DNA from: Streptomyces sp. NBC_00390
Lineage (GTDB): Bacteria > Actinomycetota > Actinomycetes > Streptomycetales > Streptomycetaceae
Reading direction: 5' to 3'
Assembly (NCBI RefSeq): GCF_036057275.1
Contig: NZ_CP107945.1
Coordinates: 7,006,001 to 7,070,000 of the forward strand
Length of the DNA: 64,000 nucleotides
Positions 1 through 8,732 of the stretch are shown here, in pieces. The first letter of the stretch is position 1, and each line of letters begins with the position of its first letter. The notes under the pieces are model-generated. The model made no database searches and had not been told where the DNA came from. It was given only the letters and a program-made list of their open reading frames with translations. The position numbers and the translations under genes were made by a program.

Positions 1-25
1 CGCGATCATCCACGGAGGAACTGCC

Positions 26-874
26 ATGACCGACATCACCGAGCCCTTCGGCGCCCGCCTGCGCCGCGCCATGGACACCCGCGGCCCGCTGTGCGTGGGC
101 ATCGACCCGCATGCGTCCCTCCTGTCCGCCTGGGGCCTGAGCGACGACATCGCGGGCCTGGAGACGTTCACGCGTACGGTCGTGGACGCTCTGGCCGGCC
201 ACGTCGCCGTCTTCAAGCCGCAGAGCGCGTTCTTCGAGCGCTTCGGCTCGAAGGGCATCGCCGTACTGGAGCGGGCCGTCGAGGATCTCCGCGCGGCCGG
301 CGGCCTGGTCGTCATGGACGCCAAGCGCGGGGACATCGGCTCGACCATGGCCGCATACGCCGAGACCTTCCTGCGCAAGGACTCGCCGCTGTTCTCGGAC
401 GCCCTGACGGTCTCCCCGTATCTCGGGTACGGCTCGCTGAAGCCGGCCGTGGAGCTGGCCCGGGAGAGCGGCGCCGGTCTGTTCGTGCTGGCCCTGACCT
501 CCAACCCGGAGGGCGCGGAGGTCCAGCGGGCGGTGTGTGAGGACGGCCGCTCCGTCGGCGCGACCATGCTCGGTCACCTGGCCGCCGAGAACGCCGGCCG
601 GAGCCCGATGGGCTCGTTCGGCGCGGTGGTCGGCGCGACGCTCGGGGACCTCGCCTCCTTCGATCTGGACATCAACGGCCCGCTGCTGGCCCCGGGTATC
701 GGAGCCCAGGGCGCGAATGCCGCGGATCTTCCGGCGGTCTTCGGCCCGGCGGTGCGCAATGTCGTTCCGAATGTCAGCCGTGGTGTCCTGCGTCACGGTC
801 CGGACGCGGCGGCGCTGCGTGAAGCGGCCCTGCGGTTCGCGGACGAGGTGCGCGAGGCAGTCGCCTCCGCGTGA
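26..874 (+). CDS. pyrF: Orotidine 5'-phosphate decarboxylase
   Basis: 282 aa, ATG preceded by GGAGG at 14-18. Last step of de novo UMP synthesis: it decarboxylates OMP in the cytoplasm. The catalytic motif VVMDAKRGDIGST (about residues 93-105) carries the Asp-Lys-Asp set of the long PyrF type found in actinobacteria and mycobacteria. An early GIDPH motif binds substrate, and the C-terminal LAPGIGAQG helps bind phosphate. The length fits this subfamily, which is longer than the 230-aa enteric enzyme. It is probably the last gene of a pyr operon lying to the left, since a hairpin with a T tract follows. Family call is firm. Confidence 0.96.
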   Translation: MTDITEPFGARLRRAMDTRGPLCVGIDPHASLLSAWGLSDDIAGLETFTRTVVDALAGHVAVFKPQSAFFERFGSKGIAVLERAVEDLRAAGGLVVMDAKRGDIGSTMAAYAETFLRKDSPLFSDALTVSPYLGYGSLKPAVELARESGAGLFVLALTSNPEGAEVQRAVCEDGRSVGATMLGHLAAENAGRSPMGSFGAVVGATLGDLASFDLDINGPLLAPGIGAQGANAADLPAVFGPAVRNVVPNVSRGVLRHGPDAAALREAALRFADEVREAVASA

Positions 875-940
875 TCCAGGGGCGGGATCCGGCGCCCTTG
901 ACGGAATCTTGGCTCAAATGTCGGTCGTTATGGCGGAAAT

Positions 941-972
941 GTCCTGGTCGGTCGATGCTGACCAGGACTTTT
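941..972 (+). terminator. Intrinsic terminator after pyrF
   Basis: A perfect 9-bp stem (941-949 with 960-968, GTCCTGGTC/GACCAGGAC) and 10-nt loop is followed directly by TTTT. This is a classical Rho-independent terminator, less common in this GC-rich genome, separating pyrF from sIHF. Confidence 0.8.
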
Positions 973-1133
973 CGTCTGTTCTCGCTGACGAGAGCGGCCA
1001 TGGCCGCTAGTCTCCGACCAGAGCGAACGTGCAGCGCAGGTGATCTGCGTTGTTCGTTGCTCGCCTGGTGCGGGGCTACCCAGCTTCCTCACCGGTCCGT
1101 ATCCGACAGTTCGACATCCGAGGTGACGTAGGC

Positions 1134-1457
1134 GTGGCTCTTCCGCCCCTTACCCCTGAACAGCGCGCAGCCGCGCTCGAAAAGGCCGCCGCGGCTCGCC
1201 GGGAGCGGGCCGAGGTCAAGAATCGACTCAAGCACTCCGGCGCCTCGCTCCACGAGGTCATCAAGCAGGGCCAGGAGAACGACGTCATCGGCAAGATGAA
1301 GGTCTCCGCCCTGCTCGAGTCCCTGCCGGGCGTGGGCAAGGTCCGCGCCAAGCAGATCATGGAGCGGCTCGGCATCTCCGAGAGCCGCCGCGTGCGGGGT
1401 CTCGGCTCCAACCAGATCGCCTCCCTCGAGCGCGAGTTCGGCGGCGGCGCTGCCTGA
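1134..1457 (+). CDS. ihf: Integration host factor, actinobacterial type (sIHF)
   Basis: 107 aa nucleoid-associated DNA-binding protein of the actinobacterial mIHF/sIHF family, unrelated in sequence to proteobacterial IHF. The GTG start is chosen because translation then begins VALPPLTPEQ, the usual family N-terminus, with GAGGTGA just upstream; the frame is open further back but without family-like sequence. A basic helical N-terminal half (KAAAARRERAEVKNRLK) leads to an HhH-like segment LLESLPGVGKVRAKQIMERLGI, which contacts DNA. In Streptomyces the protein affects nucleoid compaction, sporulation and antibiotic production. It lies upstream of gmk and rpoZ on the same strand, as usual in this genus. 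Confidence 0.95.
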   Translation: MALPPLTPEQRAAALEKAAAARRERAEVKNRLKHSGASLHEVIKQGQENDVIGKMKVSALLESLPGVGKVRAKQIMERLGISESRRVRGLGSNQIASLEREFGGGAA

Positions 1458-1495
1458 CGTTCCCGGGCACTCCCGAGAACCTGGATAATCGCTGC

Positions 1496-2059
1496 ATGGC
1501 AGCAGAGGTACGTCCGCGGCTGACCGTGCTCTCCGGCCCCTCCGGGGTCGGTAAGAGCACGGTCGTCGCCCATATGCGCAAGGTCCACCCCGAGGTCTGG
1601 CTCTCGGTGTCGGCCACCACCCGTAAGCCGCGCCCAGGCGAGCGCCACGGCGTCCAGTACTTCTTCGTGACCGACGACGAGTTCGACAAGCTCGTCGCCA
1701 ACGGAGAGCTTCTGGAGTGGGCCGAATTCGCGGGCAACCGCTACGGCACGCCGCGCCGTGCGGTTCTCGACCGCCTGGAGGCGGGCGAACCCGTGCTGCT
1801 GGAGATCGATCTCCAGGGTGCCCGGCAGGTCAAGGAGTCCATGGCGGACTCCCAGCTGGTCTTCCTGGCCCCGCCGAGCTGGGACGAACTGGTCCGCAGG
1901 CTCACCGGACGGGGCACCGAGTCCCCCGAGGTCATCGAGCGCCGGCTGGCGGCCGCCAAGGTGGAGCTCGCCGCCGAATCGGAGTTCGATACGACCCTGG
2001 TCAACACCTCCGTCGAGGACGTAGCCCGTGAGCTGCTAGCCTTGATGGCAGTTGTTTGA
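1496..2059 (+). CDS. gmk: Guanylate kinase
   Basis: 187 aa cytoplasmic enzyme that phosphorylates GMP or dGMP with ATP. The P-loop GPSGVGKST is at residues 15-23, and the GMP-binding region TTRKPRPGERHGVQYFFV follows. The later LEIDLQGARQV motif is also typical. The length is normal. It sits 38 bp after sIHF and 44 bp before rpoZ, so the three are probably cotranscribed. Confidence 0.97.
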   Translation: MAAEVRPRLTVLSGPSGVGKSTVVAHMRKVHPEVWLSVSATTRKPRPGERHGVQYFFVTDDEFDKLVANGELLEWAEFAGNRYGTPRRAVLDRLEAGEPVLLEIDLQGARQVKESMADSQLVFLAPPSWDELVRRLTGRGTESPEVIERRLAAAKVELAAESEFDTTLVNTSVEDVARELLALMAVV

Positions 2060-2103
2060 TCTTTTGTCCGATCTTTTTTGCAAGTTCTTCGGAAGGCTAG
2101 AGC

Positions 2104-2376
2104 GTGTCCTCTTCCATCACTGCGCCCGAGGGCATCATCAACCCGCCGATCGACGAGCTGCTCGAGGCCACTGACTCGAAGTACAGCCTCGTGATCTACG
2201 CGGCCAAGCGCGCGCGTCAGATCAATGCGTACTACTCGCAGCTCGGGGAGGGCCTGCTCGAGTACGTCGGTCCGCTGGTGGACACCCACGTCCACGAGAA
2301 GCCGCTCTCGATCGCCCTGCGTGAGATCAACGCGGGTCTGCTGACCTCCGAGGCCATCGAGGGCCCGGCCCAGTAG
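2104..2376 (+). CDS. rpoZ: RNA polymerase omega subunit
   Basis: 90 aa with a GTG start. Omega binds the beta-prime subunit and helps assemble RNA polymerase. The conserved NPPIDELLEATDSKYSLVIYA segment and the following AKRARQINAYY motif (residues about 38-48) are diagnostic. The gmk-rpoZ order is widely conserved. A strong hairpin ends the transcription unit 16 bp downstream. Confidence 0.97.
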   Translation: MSSSITAPEGIINPPIDELLEATDSKYSLVIYAAKRARQINAYYSQLGEGLLEYVGPLVDTHVHEKPLSIALREINAGLLTSEAIEGPAQ

Positions 2377-2391
2377 GCGTCAACAGTTCTT

Positions 2392-2430
2392 CACCACAGG
2401 CCCGGCGGAACATCCGCCGGGCCTGTGGTG
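2392..2430 (+). terminator. Hairpin terminator after rpoZ
   Basis: A perfect 18-bp inverted repeat (2392-2409 with 2413-2430) has a 3-nt loop and no T tract. Strong hairpins of this kind without a U run are common in Streptomyces. Confidence 0.75.
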
Positions 2431-2523
2431 CGTACCGGGGGGTCCCGGGGAGCCTTCCCCCAGGGTGATGCAGCATGGAGTCGTACGGAACGTGTCGTAC
2501 GCATCCGAGTGCGGGGAGACGCA

Positions 2524-3726
2524 GTGGACAAGCCGAAGGTCGTTCTGGGTGTCAGCGGAGGCATCGCCGCGTACAAGGCCTGCGAGCTGCTGCGGCGGCT
2601 GACCGAGTCCGGTCATGACGTCCAGGTCGTCCCGACCGCGTCGGCGCTGCAGTTCGTCGGTGCCGCCACCTGGTCGGCGCTGTCCGGCCGTCCCGTCTCG
2701 ACCGAGGTCTGGACCGATGTGCACGAGGTCCCGCATGTGCGCATCGGTCAGGACGCCGATCTCGTCGTGGTCGCCCCCGCCACCGCCGACATGCTGGCCA
2801 AGGCCGCTCACGGCCTCGCTGACGACCTGCTGACGAATACGCTGCTCACCGCGCGGTGTCCGGTCGTCTTCGCGCCGGCGATGCACACCGAGATGTGGGA
2901 GCACCCCGCCACCCAGGAGAACGTCGCCACGCTGCGCCGGCGCGGCGCCCTGGTCGTGGAGCCCGCCAGCGGCCGCCTCACCGGCGTCGACACCGGCAAG
3001 GGCCGGCTTCCCGAGCCGGGCGAGCTGTTCGAGGTCTGCCGCCGGGTCCTCGCCCGCGGCGTCACCGCCCCCGACCTCGCCGGCCGCCATGTGGTCGTCA
3101 GCGCCGGCGGCACCCGCGAGCCGCTCGACCCCGTCCGGTACCTGGGCAACCGCTCCTCCGGCAAGCAGGGCTACGCCCTGGCCCGTACCGCGGCCGCTCG
3201 TGGCGCGCGCGTCACCCTGATCGAGGCGAACACCGGCATCCCGGACCCGGCGGGCGTCGATGTCGTCCATGTCGGAACCGCCGTGCAGCTGCGCGAGGCC
3301 GTGCTCAAGGCGGCCGCGGACGCCGATGCCGTGGTGATGGCCGCGGCGGTGGCCGACTTCCGCCCGGCCGCGTACGCCGAGGGCAAGATCAAGAAGAAGG
3401 ACGGGCAGGAGCCCGCGCCCGTCGCCCTGGTCCGCAACCCGGACATCCTCGCCGAGATCTCCGCCGATCGCGCCCACCCCGGCCAGATCGTCGTCGGGTT
3501 CGCCGCCGAGACCGACGACGTGCTGGCCAACGGCCGCGACAAGCTGCGCCGCAAGGGCTGTGATCTGCTCGTCGTCAACGAGGTGGGCGAGCGTAAGACT
3601 TTCGGGTCCGAGGAGAACGAAGCCGTCGTGCTCGCCGCCGACGGCGCCGAGACCCCGGTGCCCTACGGCCCGAAGGAGTCACTTGCCGACACGGTCTGGG
3701 ATCTTGTCGCACCACGGCTCGGATGA
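2524..3726 (+). CDS. coaBC: Bifunctional phosphopantothenoylcysteine decarboxylase / phosphopantothenate-cysteine ligase
   Basis: 400 aa from GTG 2524, which has GGGGAG upstream and gives the usual VDKPKVVLGVSGG start. It makes 4'-phosphopantetheine from 4'-phosphopantothenate and cysteine in coenzyme A synthesis. The N-terminal flavoprotein decarboxylase (about 1-185) has VSGGIAAYKACE and the active-site loop APAMHTEMW. The C-terminal synthetase (about 190-400) has GGTREPLDPVRYLGNRSSG, and IKKKDG further on binds phosphopantothenate and CTP. A strong terminator lies between it and rpoZ, so it needs its own promoter. Confidence 0.95.
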   Translation: MDKPKVVLGVSGGIAAYKACELLRRLTESGHDVQVVPTASALQFVGAATWSALSGRPVSTEVWTDVHEVPHVRIGQDADLVVVAPATADMLAKAAHGLADDLLTNTLLTARCPVVFAPAMHTEMWEHPATQENVATLRRRGALVVEPASGRLTGVDTGKGRLPEPGELFEVCRRVLARGVTAPDLAGRHVVVSAGGTREPLDPVRYLGNRSSGKQGYALARTAAARGARVTLIEANTGIPDPAGVDVVHVGTAVQLREAVLKAAADADAVVMAAAVADFRPAAYAEGKIKKKDGQEPAPVALVRNPDILAEISADRAHPGQIVVGFAAETDDVLANGRDKLRRKGCDLLVVNEVGERKTFGSEENEAVVLAADGAETPVPYGPKESLADTVWDLVAPRLG

Positions 3727-3854
3727 ACTCTGGGTGTCATCCCGGCGCTGAAGAAATTCGGAGAAAACTGGCGAATTGCTCCCGGAGCCGGCGTCGGCCA
3801 CGTACCGTTTGCCATTGGACCGCAGGCAGATGCCCTTCCAAGCCGCGAGACGGG

Positions 3855-3885
3855 TTGTCCGGTGGCGGAGCGCGACCCGTAAACT
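3855..3885 (+). promoter_or_regulatory. Possible HrdB-type promoter for metK
   Basis: TTGTCC (3855-3860) and TAAACT (3880-3885) are 19 bp apart and would give a leader of about 75 nt. A 7-bp inverted repeat CGCGACC/GGTCGCG overlaps the -10. This rests on motif match alone. Confidence 0.35.
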
Positions 3886-3966
3886 GGTCGCGGAACGTCG
3901 TGGGGCGCAGCCCCCTGCCGGTCCGCCAATGATCAGCCAGCAGCCGCTGCAACCCCAGGGAGCGAT

Positions 3967-5175
3967 GTGTCCCGCCGTCTCTTCACCTCGGAGTCCGTGA
4001 CCGAGGGTCACCCCGACAAGATCGCCGACCAGATCAGCGACACCATTCTCGACGCGCTTCTGCGCGAGGACCCGACCTCCCGGGTCGCCGTGGAGACCCT
4101 CATCACCACCGGCCTCGTGCATGTCGCCGGTGAGGTCACCACCAAGGCGTACGCCGACATCCCCACGCTCGTGCGGAACAAGATCCTCGAGATCGGGTAC
4201 GACTCCTCGAAGAAGGGCTTCGACGGCGCGTCCTGCGGCGTCTCGGTCTCCATCGGCGCCCAGTCGCCCGACATCGCCCAGGGTGTCGACACGGCGTACG
4301 AGAACCGGGTCGAGGGTGACGACGACGAGCTCGACCGGCAGGGCGCGGGCGACCAGGGCCTGATGTTCGGCTACGCGTGCGACGAGACGCCCGAGTTGAT
4401 GCCGCTCCCCATCTACCTGGCGCACCGGCTCTCCCGCCGCCTGTCCGAGGTCCGCAAGAACGGGACCATCCCGTACCTGCGCCCCGACGGCAAGACCCAG
4501 GTCACCATCGAGTACGACGGCGAGAAGGCCGTCCGGCTCGACACGGTCGTCGTCTCCTCCCAGCACGCCTCCGACATCGACCTGGACTCGCTGCTCGCCC
4601 CCGACATCCGCGAGTTCGTCGTCGAGTACGTGCTCAAGGAGCTCGTCGACGACGGCATCAAGCTCGACACCGAGGGCTACCGTCTGCTGGTCAACCCGAC
4701 CGGCCGCTTCGAGATCGGCGGCCCGATGGGCGACGCCGGCCTCACCGGCCGCAAGATCATCATCGACACGTACGGCGGCATGGCCCGCCACGGCGGCGGC
4801 GCGTTCTCCGGCAAGGACCCGTCCAAGGTGGACCGCTCGGCCGCCTATGCCATGCGCTGGGTCGCCAAGAACGTGGTGGCCGCCGGTCTCGCGGCCCGCT
4901 GCGAGGTCCAGGTCGCGTACGCGATCGGCAAGGCCGAGCCCGTGGGTCTGTTCGTGGAGACCTTCGGCACCGCGACGGTGGACGTCGACAGGATCGAGCA
5001 GGCCATCGCGGACGTCTTCGACCTCCGTCCGGCCGCGATCATCCGCGACCTCGACCTGCTGCGCCCGATCTACGCCCAGACCGCGGCGTACGGCCACTTC
5101 GGCCGCGAGCTCTCCGACTTCACCTGGGAGCGCACGGACCGCGTGGACGCGCTGCGCCAGGCCGCCGGCCTCTGA
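3967..5175 (+). CDS. metK: S-adenosylmethionine synthetase
   Basis: 402 aa with a GTG start (SRRLFTSESVTEGHPDK). It makes SAM from methionine and ATP. HPDKIADQISD near the N-terminus binds ATP, GAGDQGLMFGYACDETPE is the methionine loop, and GGGAFSGKDPSKVDRSAAY contains the glycine-rich P-loop with catalytic lysines. The length is normal. SAM supply influences antibiotic production in Streptomyces. I looked for SAM riboswitch signatures in the 240-bp leader and did not find a convincing one. Confidence 0.97.
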   Translation: MSRRLFTSESVTEGHPDKIADQISDTILDALLREDPTSRVAVETLITTGLVHVAGEVTTKAYADIPTLVRNKILEIGYDSSKKGFDGASCGVSVSIGAQSPDIAQGVDTAYENRVEGDDDELDRQGAGDQGLMFGYACDETPELMPLPIYLAHRLSRRLSEVRKNGTIPYLRPDGKTQVTIEYDGEKAVRLDTVVVSSQHASDIDLDSLLAPDIREFVVEYVLKELVDDGIKLDTEGYRLLVNPTGRFEIGGPMGDAGLTGRKIIIDTYGGMARHGGGAFSGKDPSKVDRSAAYAMRWVAKNVVAAGLAARCEVQVAYAIGKAEPVGLFVETFGTATVDVDRIEQAIADVFDLRPAAIIRDLDLLRPIYAQTAAYGHFGRELSDFTWERTDRVDALRQAAGL

Positions 5176-5192
5176 GCCGTACCGCTTCGTAC

Positions 5193-5224
5193 GAGGGCCC
5201 CGGACCAACTGGTCCGGGGCCCTC
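5193..5224 (+). terminator. Hairpin terminator after metK
   Basis: A perfect 14-bp stem (5193-5206 with 5211-5224) with loop AACT lies 17 bp after the metK stop. Confidence 0.75.
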
Positions 5225-5280
5225 GCGCGCAGGCCTCTTAATCGTGTGACGGTCCGCACGCGCCCTCGATACGCTCGTGA

Positions 5281-5545
5281 TCTCCCGGTGCGAAGGCGAC
5301 GGATACATCTGGAGCGGGACGTGTCCCGCCGTGAAGGAACCTCTTTCCGCCGCCTGAGTGATCTCGGGAGACCGACGCGCCGGTGTGCCCGGTGCGCAGG
5401 CAGCGGATACTTCCCGGGACGTGTTCCCTCGCAGGTTCGAATCCTGCCGCCGGCCCGTGGGCCGGTGTGGCCGAGTGGGCAAAGGCAGACGCGCCCCGCC
5501 AGGGCGTGAGCGATCCGCGGCCGCTCCGATCTCGGGCACGCCGGG
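5281..5545 (+). ncRNA. tRNA-like fragments between metK and priA
   Basis: This 394-bp gap has no protein gene. A perfect T arm (GCAGG, loop TTCGAAT, CCTGC) spans 5431-5447, followed by CGCCGGC at 5448-5454. That strand can pair with GCCGGTG at 5379-5385 or again at 5461-5467, with one G-U. After the second GCCGGTG comes a D-arm-like GCC/GGC around a GAGTGGGCAAA loop (5470-5486). Next is a 5-bp stem with 7-nt loop (5491-5507), then GAGCG...CGCTC resembling a class II variable arm. Segments at 5284-5305 and 5388-5409 are diverged copies of one another (19 of 22 identical). No element folds as a clean complete tRNA, so I call degenerate or unusual tRNA-like sequence. Confidence 0.45.
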
Positions 5546-5569
5546 CTGTCGGTCCCGTCTGGTAGGTAT

Positions 5570-7720
5570 GTGGCTGTGAGCAGCAACGACAAGCAGCCCG
5601 AAGAGCCCCCCGCCGGTGGGCCGGAGCAGCTTGCGCTCATCCGGGAGACCGTGCGCAAGGCCGCGGTGCCCAAGGCCAAGCCGCGCACCTGGCGCGGGGC
5701 GCCGCTCGCCAAGGAGCTGCCCGTCGCCCGGGTGATGGTCAACAAGGGCGCACTGCATCTCGACCAGTTCTTCGACTACGCCGTACCCGAGGAGCTCGAC
5801 GCCTCGGCCCAGCCCGGGGTGCGGGTCCGGGTGCGGTTCGGGGCGGGAGCGCACCGGGTGCGGGAAGGGCGGCGCGAAGGCGGTGGCCTGATCGACGGGT
5901 TCCTGATCGAGCGCCGCGCCGAATCGGACTACGGCGGAGCGCTCGCCGCGCTCGCCTATGTCGTCTCGCCCGAGCCGGTGCTCAGCCCGCAGATGCTCGC
6001 CCTCGCCCGAGCCGTCGCCGACCGGTACGCGGGCAGCCTGGCGGATGTGCTGCAGCTCGCCGTCCCGCCGCGTAACGGACGGGCCGAGTCCAAGCCCTCA
6101 CCAGAGCCCCTGCCGCCGCCCCCTGCGCCCGACCCGGGCACCTGGGTGAGATACGGCCGCGGGCCGGCATTCCTGGAGGCGCTGTCGGGCCGAGGCACGC
6201 CACGGGCCGTGTGGACCGCGCTGCCCGGGCCGCACTGGCCGGACGAGCTGGCGCGTGCTGTCGCCGCGACGCTCTCCTCCGGCCGGGGCGCGCTCGTCGT
6301 CGTACCGGACGGCAGGCGGGCGGCGCGGGTGGATGCCGCGCTCACCGCACTGCTGGGGGCCGGGCGGCATGCCGTGCTCACCGCGGAGTCCGGACCCGAG
6401 CAGCGCTACCGGCAGTGGCTCGCCGTGCGCCGGGGCTCGGTGCGGGCGGTGGTGGGAACGCGGGCCGCCATGTTCGCCCCCGTACCGGACCTCGGTCTGG
6501 TGGCGATATGGGACGACGGCGACTCCAGCCACAGCGACGACAACGCGCCGTTCCCGCATGTGCGCGAGGTGCTGGAGCTGCGTGCGGCGCACGACGCCTG
6601 TGGTTTCCTGCTGGGCAGTACGAGCTGCACGGTCGAGGCCGCGCAGCTCGTCGAGAGCGGCTGGGCCGTGCCGCTGGTGGCCGACCGGGCCCAGGTGCGG
6701 GCCGCGGCGCCGCTGGTGCGGACCGTGGGCGACCAGGAGCTGGCCAGGGACGAGGCCGCACGGGCGGCCAGACTGCCCAGTCTCGCCTGGCAGGCGGTGC
6801 GGGACGGGCTGAAGAGCGGGCCCGTGCTGGTGCAGGTGCCCCGGCGGGGGTACGTGCCCCGGCTCGCCTGTGAGCGCTGCCGGACGCCCGCGCGGTGCCG
6901 CCACTGTGCCGGGCCGCTGCAGGCTCCGGACGAGCGGGAACTGCGGTGTGCGTGGTGCGGACTCGACGAGCCGGAGTGGCACTGCGCCGCATGCGGGTCC
7001 ACGCGGCTGCGGGCGCAGATAGTCGGCGCCCGCCGCACGGCCGAAGAGCTGGGACGGGCGTTCCCCGCCGTGCCCGTGCGAACCTCGGGGCGCGACCACG
7101 TGCTCGACTCCGTACCAGGGCGGCCCGCGCTGGTGGTGGCCACACCGGGCGCCGAACCGGTCGCCGACGGGGGCTATGCGGCCGCGCTGCTGCTGGACGG
7201 CTGGGCCATGCTTGGCCGGCCCGATCTGCGGGCGGGCGAGGAGGCGCTGCGCCGCTGGATCGCCGCGGGTTCGTTGGTGCGCGGACAGCAGGACGGCGGC
7301 ACGGTCGTGGTCGTGGCGGAGCCGACGCTGCGGCCGGTGCAGGCACTGGTGCGCTGGGACCCCGTCGGGCACGCCCTGCGCGAACTGGCCGAGCGGGCCG
7401 AGCTGGGCTTTCCGCCGGTGTCCAGGATGGCCGAGGTGACCGGCAGTCCTCAGGCTGTTGCCGAGTTCCTGGTCACGGCCGAACTGCCCGCTGACGCCGA
7501 GGTGCTGGGGCCTGTGCCGCTGCCGGTCACGGAGCCGGGGCGGACGCGCAGGCCGAAGGACCCTCCGGTGGGGGAGCGGTGGGAGCGGGCGCTGCTGAGA
7601 GTGCCGCCGGGGAGCGGGGCAGCGCTGGCCACCGCCCTGAAGACGGCGCAGGCGGCGCGGCTGGCGCGGGGCGGCGCAGAGACGGTACGGATCAGGGTGG
7701 ACCCGCCGGACATCGGCTGA
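5570..7720 (+). CDS. priA: Primosomal protein N' (PriA), helicase motifs lost
   Basis: 716 aa; the GTG at 5570 is used, GTG at 5576 is an alternative. It resembles PriA in the N-terminal 3'-DNA-binding domain (LHLDQFFDYAVPEEL) and in the zinc-binding insert, with eight cysteines in CxxC pairs near residues 428-482. The Walker A site is replaced by ALPGPHWPDEL with no GKT, and the DEEH box reads WDDGDSSHSDDN. Loss of ATPase motifs is typical of actinobacterial PriA, so it probably acts as a DNA-binding replication-restart factor, not as a helicase. It starts after the tRNA-like region and has no partner gene beside it. Confidence 0.9.
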   Translation: MAVSSNDKQPEEPPAGGPEQLALIRETVRKAAVPKAKPRTWRGAPLAKELPVARVMVNKGALHLDQFFDYAVPEELDASAQPGVRVRVRFGAGAHRVREGRREGGGLIDGFLIERRAESDYGGALAALAYVVSPEPVLSPQMLALARAVADRYAGSLADVLQLAVPPRNGRAESKPSPEPLPPPPAPDPGTWVRYGRGPAFLEALSGRGTPRAVWTALPGPHWPDELARAVAATLSSGRGALVVVPDGRRAARVDAALTALLGAGRHAVLTAESGPEQRYRQWLAVRRGSVRAVVGTRAAMFAPVPDLGLVAIWDDGDSSHSDDNAPFPHVREVLELRAAHDACGFLLGSTSCTVEAAQLVESGWAVPLVADRAQVRAAAPLVRTVGDQELARDEAARAARLPSLAWQAVRDGLKSGPVLVQVPRRGYVPRLACERCRTPARCRHCAGPLQAPDERELRCAWCGLDEPEWHCAACGSTRLRAQIVGARRTAEELGRAFPAVPVRTSGRDHVLDSVPGRPALVVATPGAEPVADGGYAAALLLDGWAMLGRPDLRAGEEALRRWIAAGSLVRGQQDGGTVVVVAEPTLRPVQALVRWDPVGHALRELAERAELGFPPVSRMAEVTGSPQAVAEFLVTAELPADAEVLGPVPLPVTEPGRTRRPKDPPVGERWERALLRVPPGSGAALATALKTAQAARLARGGAETVRIRVDPPDIG

Positions 7721-8177
7721 CACGGGCGCGTACGCCCTCGCCGGGCCGGCCCTGCCCGGGTGCGGCCCCGAGCCGTGCCGGGCTGTCCGCCCGTGTGGCC
7801 CGGCCCTTCTCGCCCGGTGTGTGACGGCCGGTGCGTAACGGCAGGTTCGAGGCACCCGATGCCTGGCGGACGCAGCCCCTTCGGCTCGGGCGTCCGCCGA
7901 TGCGCCGCATCCGGCGTCGAGGCGGGGCACCCGCCGGGCGGACGCGCTCAGGCCGGTGCCTGCCGTCCCGGGCACCGGCCGGTGCTTCTTCCGTACCGGG
8001 CAGCGCGGCCTGCGGCGCGAACCCGGGGCCTTGCGAGGTGCCTCGGCACGTGTGCCGATCCGTCCCTGGCGCCCAGCTTCCCGGGCCTCCTGCGGGAACG
8101 GCTCGTGGCCGTGTGCCAGGAGCGGCCCCGGCACGAAGCCCGGAGCGCCCCGGGGCTGCTCGGTCGCGCCGCGGTCG
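7721..8177. other. 457-bp intergenic region, no gene seen
   Basis: The region lies between convergent priA and the HTH gene. Frames are open on both strands, but translations are Arg/Pro/Gly-rich without family features. Several short GC inverted repeats are present but no single strong terminator. I see nothing else in it. Confidence 0.5.
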
Positions 8178-8732
8178 TCAGCCGTTGCGCGGACCCGGGA
8201 ACGTGCTCGTGCGCGGCTCCTCCCGGAGCGACTGGCTGCTCGCCGTCGGCTGCGGCGGCATGGAGCGCGCGGCAGGTACGGCGGGCACCGGGGACAACGC
8301 CGGCATGCCCGACGGGTTCGGCAGCGTACGGGTCGTGGTGCCGTCGCCCGTCCCCTCGGCGTCGGCCGGTCCGGCCTGGGCTGCGGCCCGCCGGGCCCCG
8401 TACCTGCGGTGCACGGCCTGCTTCGTGACCCCGAGGGCCGAGCCGACCGCATCCCAGGAGAAGCCCAGCGAACGGTCGAAGTCCACAGCCGCGGTCACCA
8501 GGGTCTCGACGCTGTCCCGCAGTTCCTGTGCGAGACGGACGGTCGGAGCCGGGGCCCTGCCATAGACGACGAAGCCCGTGGAGGGGCCGGAGCGGCGCGG
8601 TCGGTAGACGTTGCCCAGCTGGGCGGTGAGCGTGCGCAGTGCGTCCACCTGCCGGCGGACCCGCTCGATGTCCCGCACCAGAAGGTGCAGGCTTGCCCGG
8701 GCTTGGGCGTCGTGGGTTGCGTGGTCGGCCAT
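8178..8732 (-). CDS. Hypothetical protein with C-proximal helix-turn-helix and disordered tail
   Basis: 184 aa, ATG at 8732 with GAGAGG upstream. Residues 1-60 look helical and charged (RDIERVRRQVDALRTLTAQL). A segment near residue 105 reads SWDAVGSALGVTKQAVHRRYG, the pattern of a helix-turn-helix that may recognise DNA. The last 65 residues are rich in Pro, Ala, Ser and Thr and are probably disordered. A homolog is expected between priA and fmt in related Streptomyces. It is transcribed away from fmt. I do not know its function; the DNA-binding idea is inference from the helix-turn-helix. Confidence 0.75.
   Translation of the reverse strand: MADHATHDAQARASLHLLVRDIERVRRQVDALRTLTAQLGNVYRPRRSGPSTGFVVYGRAPAPTVRLAQELRDSVETLVTAAVDFDRSLGFSWDAVGSALGVTKQAVHRRYGARRAAAQAGPADAEGTGDGTTTRTLPNPSGMPALSPVPAVPAARSMPPQPTASSQSLREEPRTSTFPGPRNG

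Noticed and set aside
3727..3966. SAM riboswitch upstream of metK
   Set aside because: No SAM-I, SAM-II or SAM-IV core could be traced; only a 7-bp hairpin overlapping a -10-like element is seen.
5379..5520. Selenocysteine tRNA or complete serine/leucine tRNA
   Set aside because: The T arm and acceptor fit, but no anticodon arm of proper size lies between the D and T arms in any single element.
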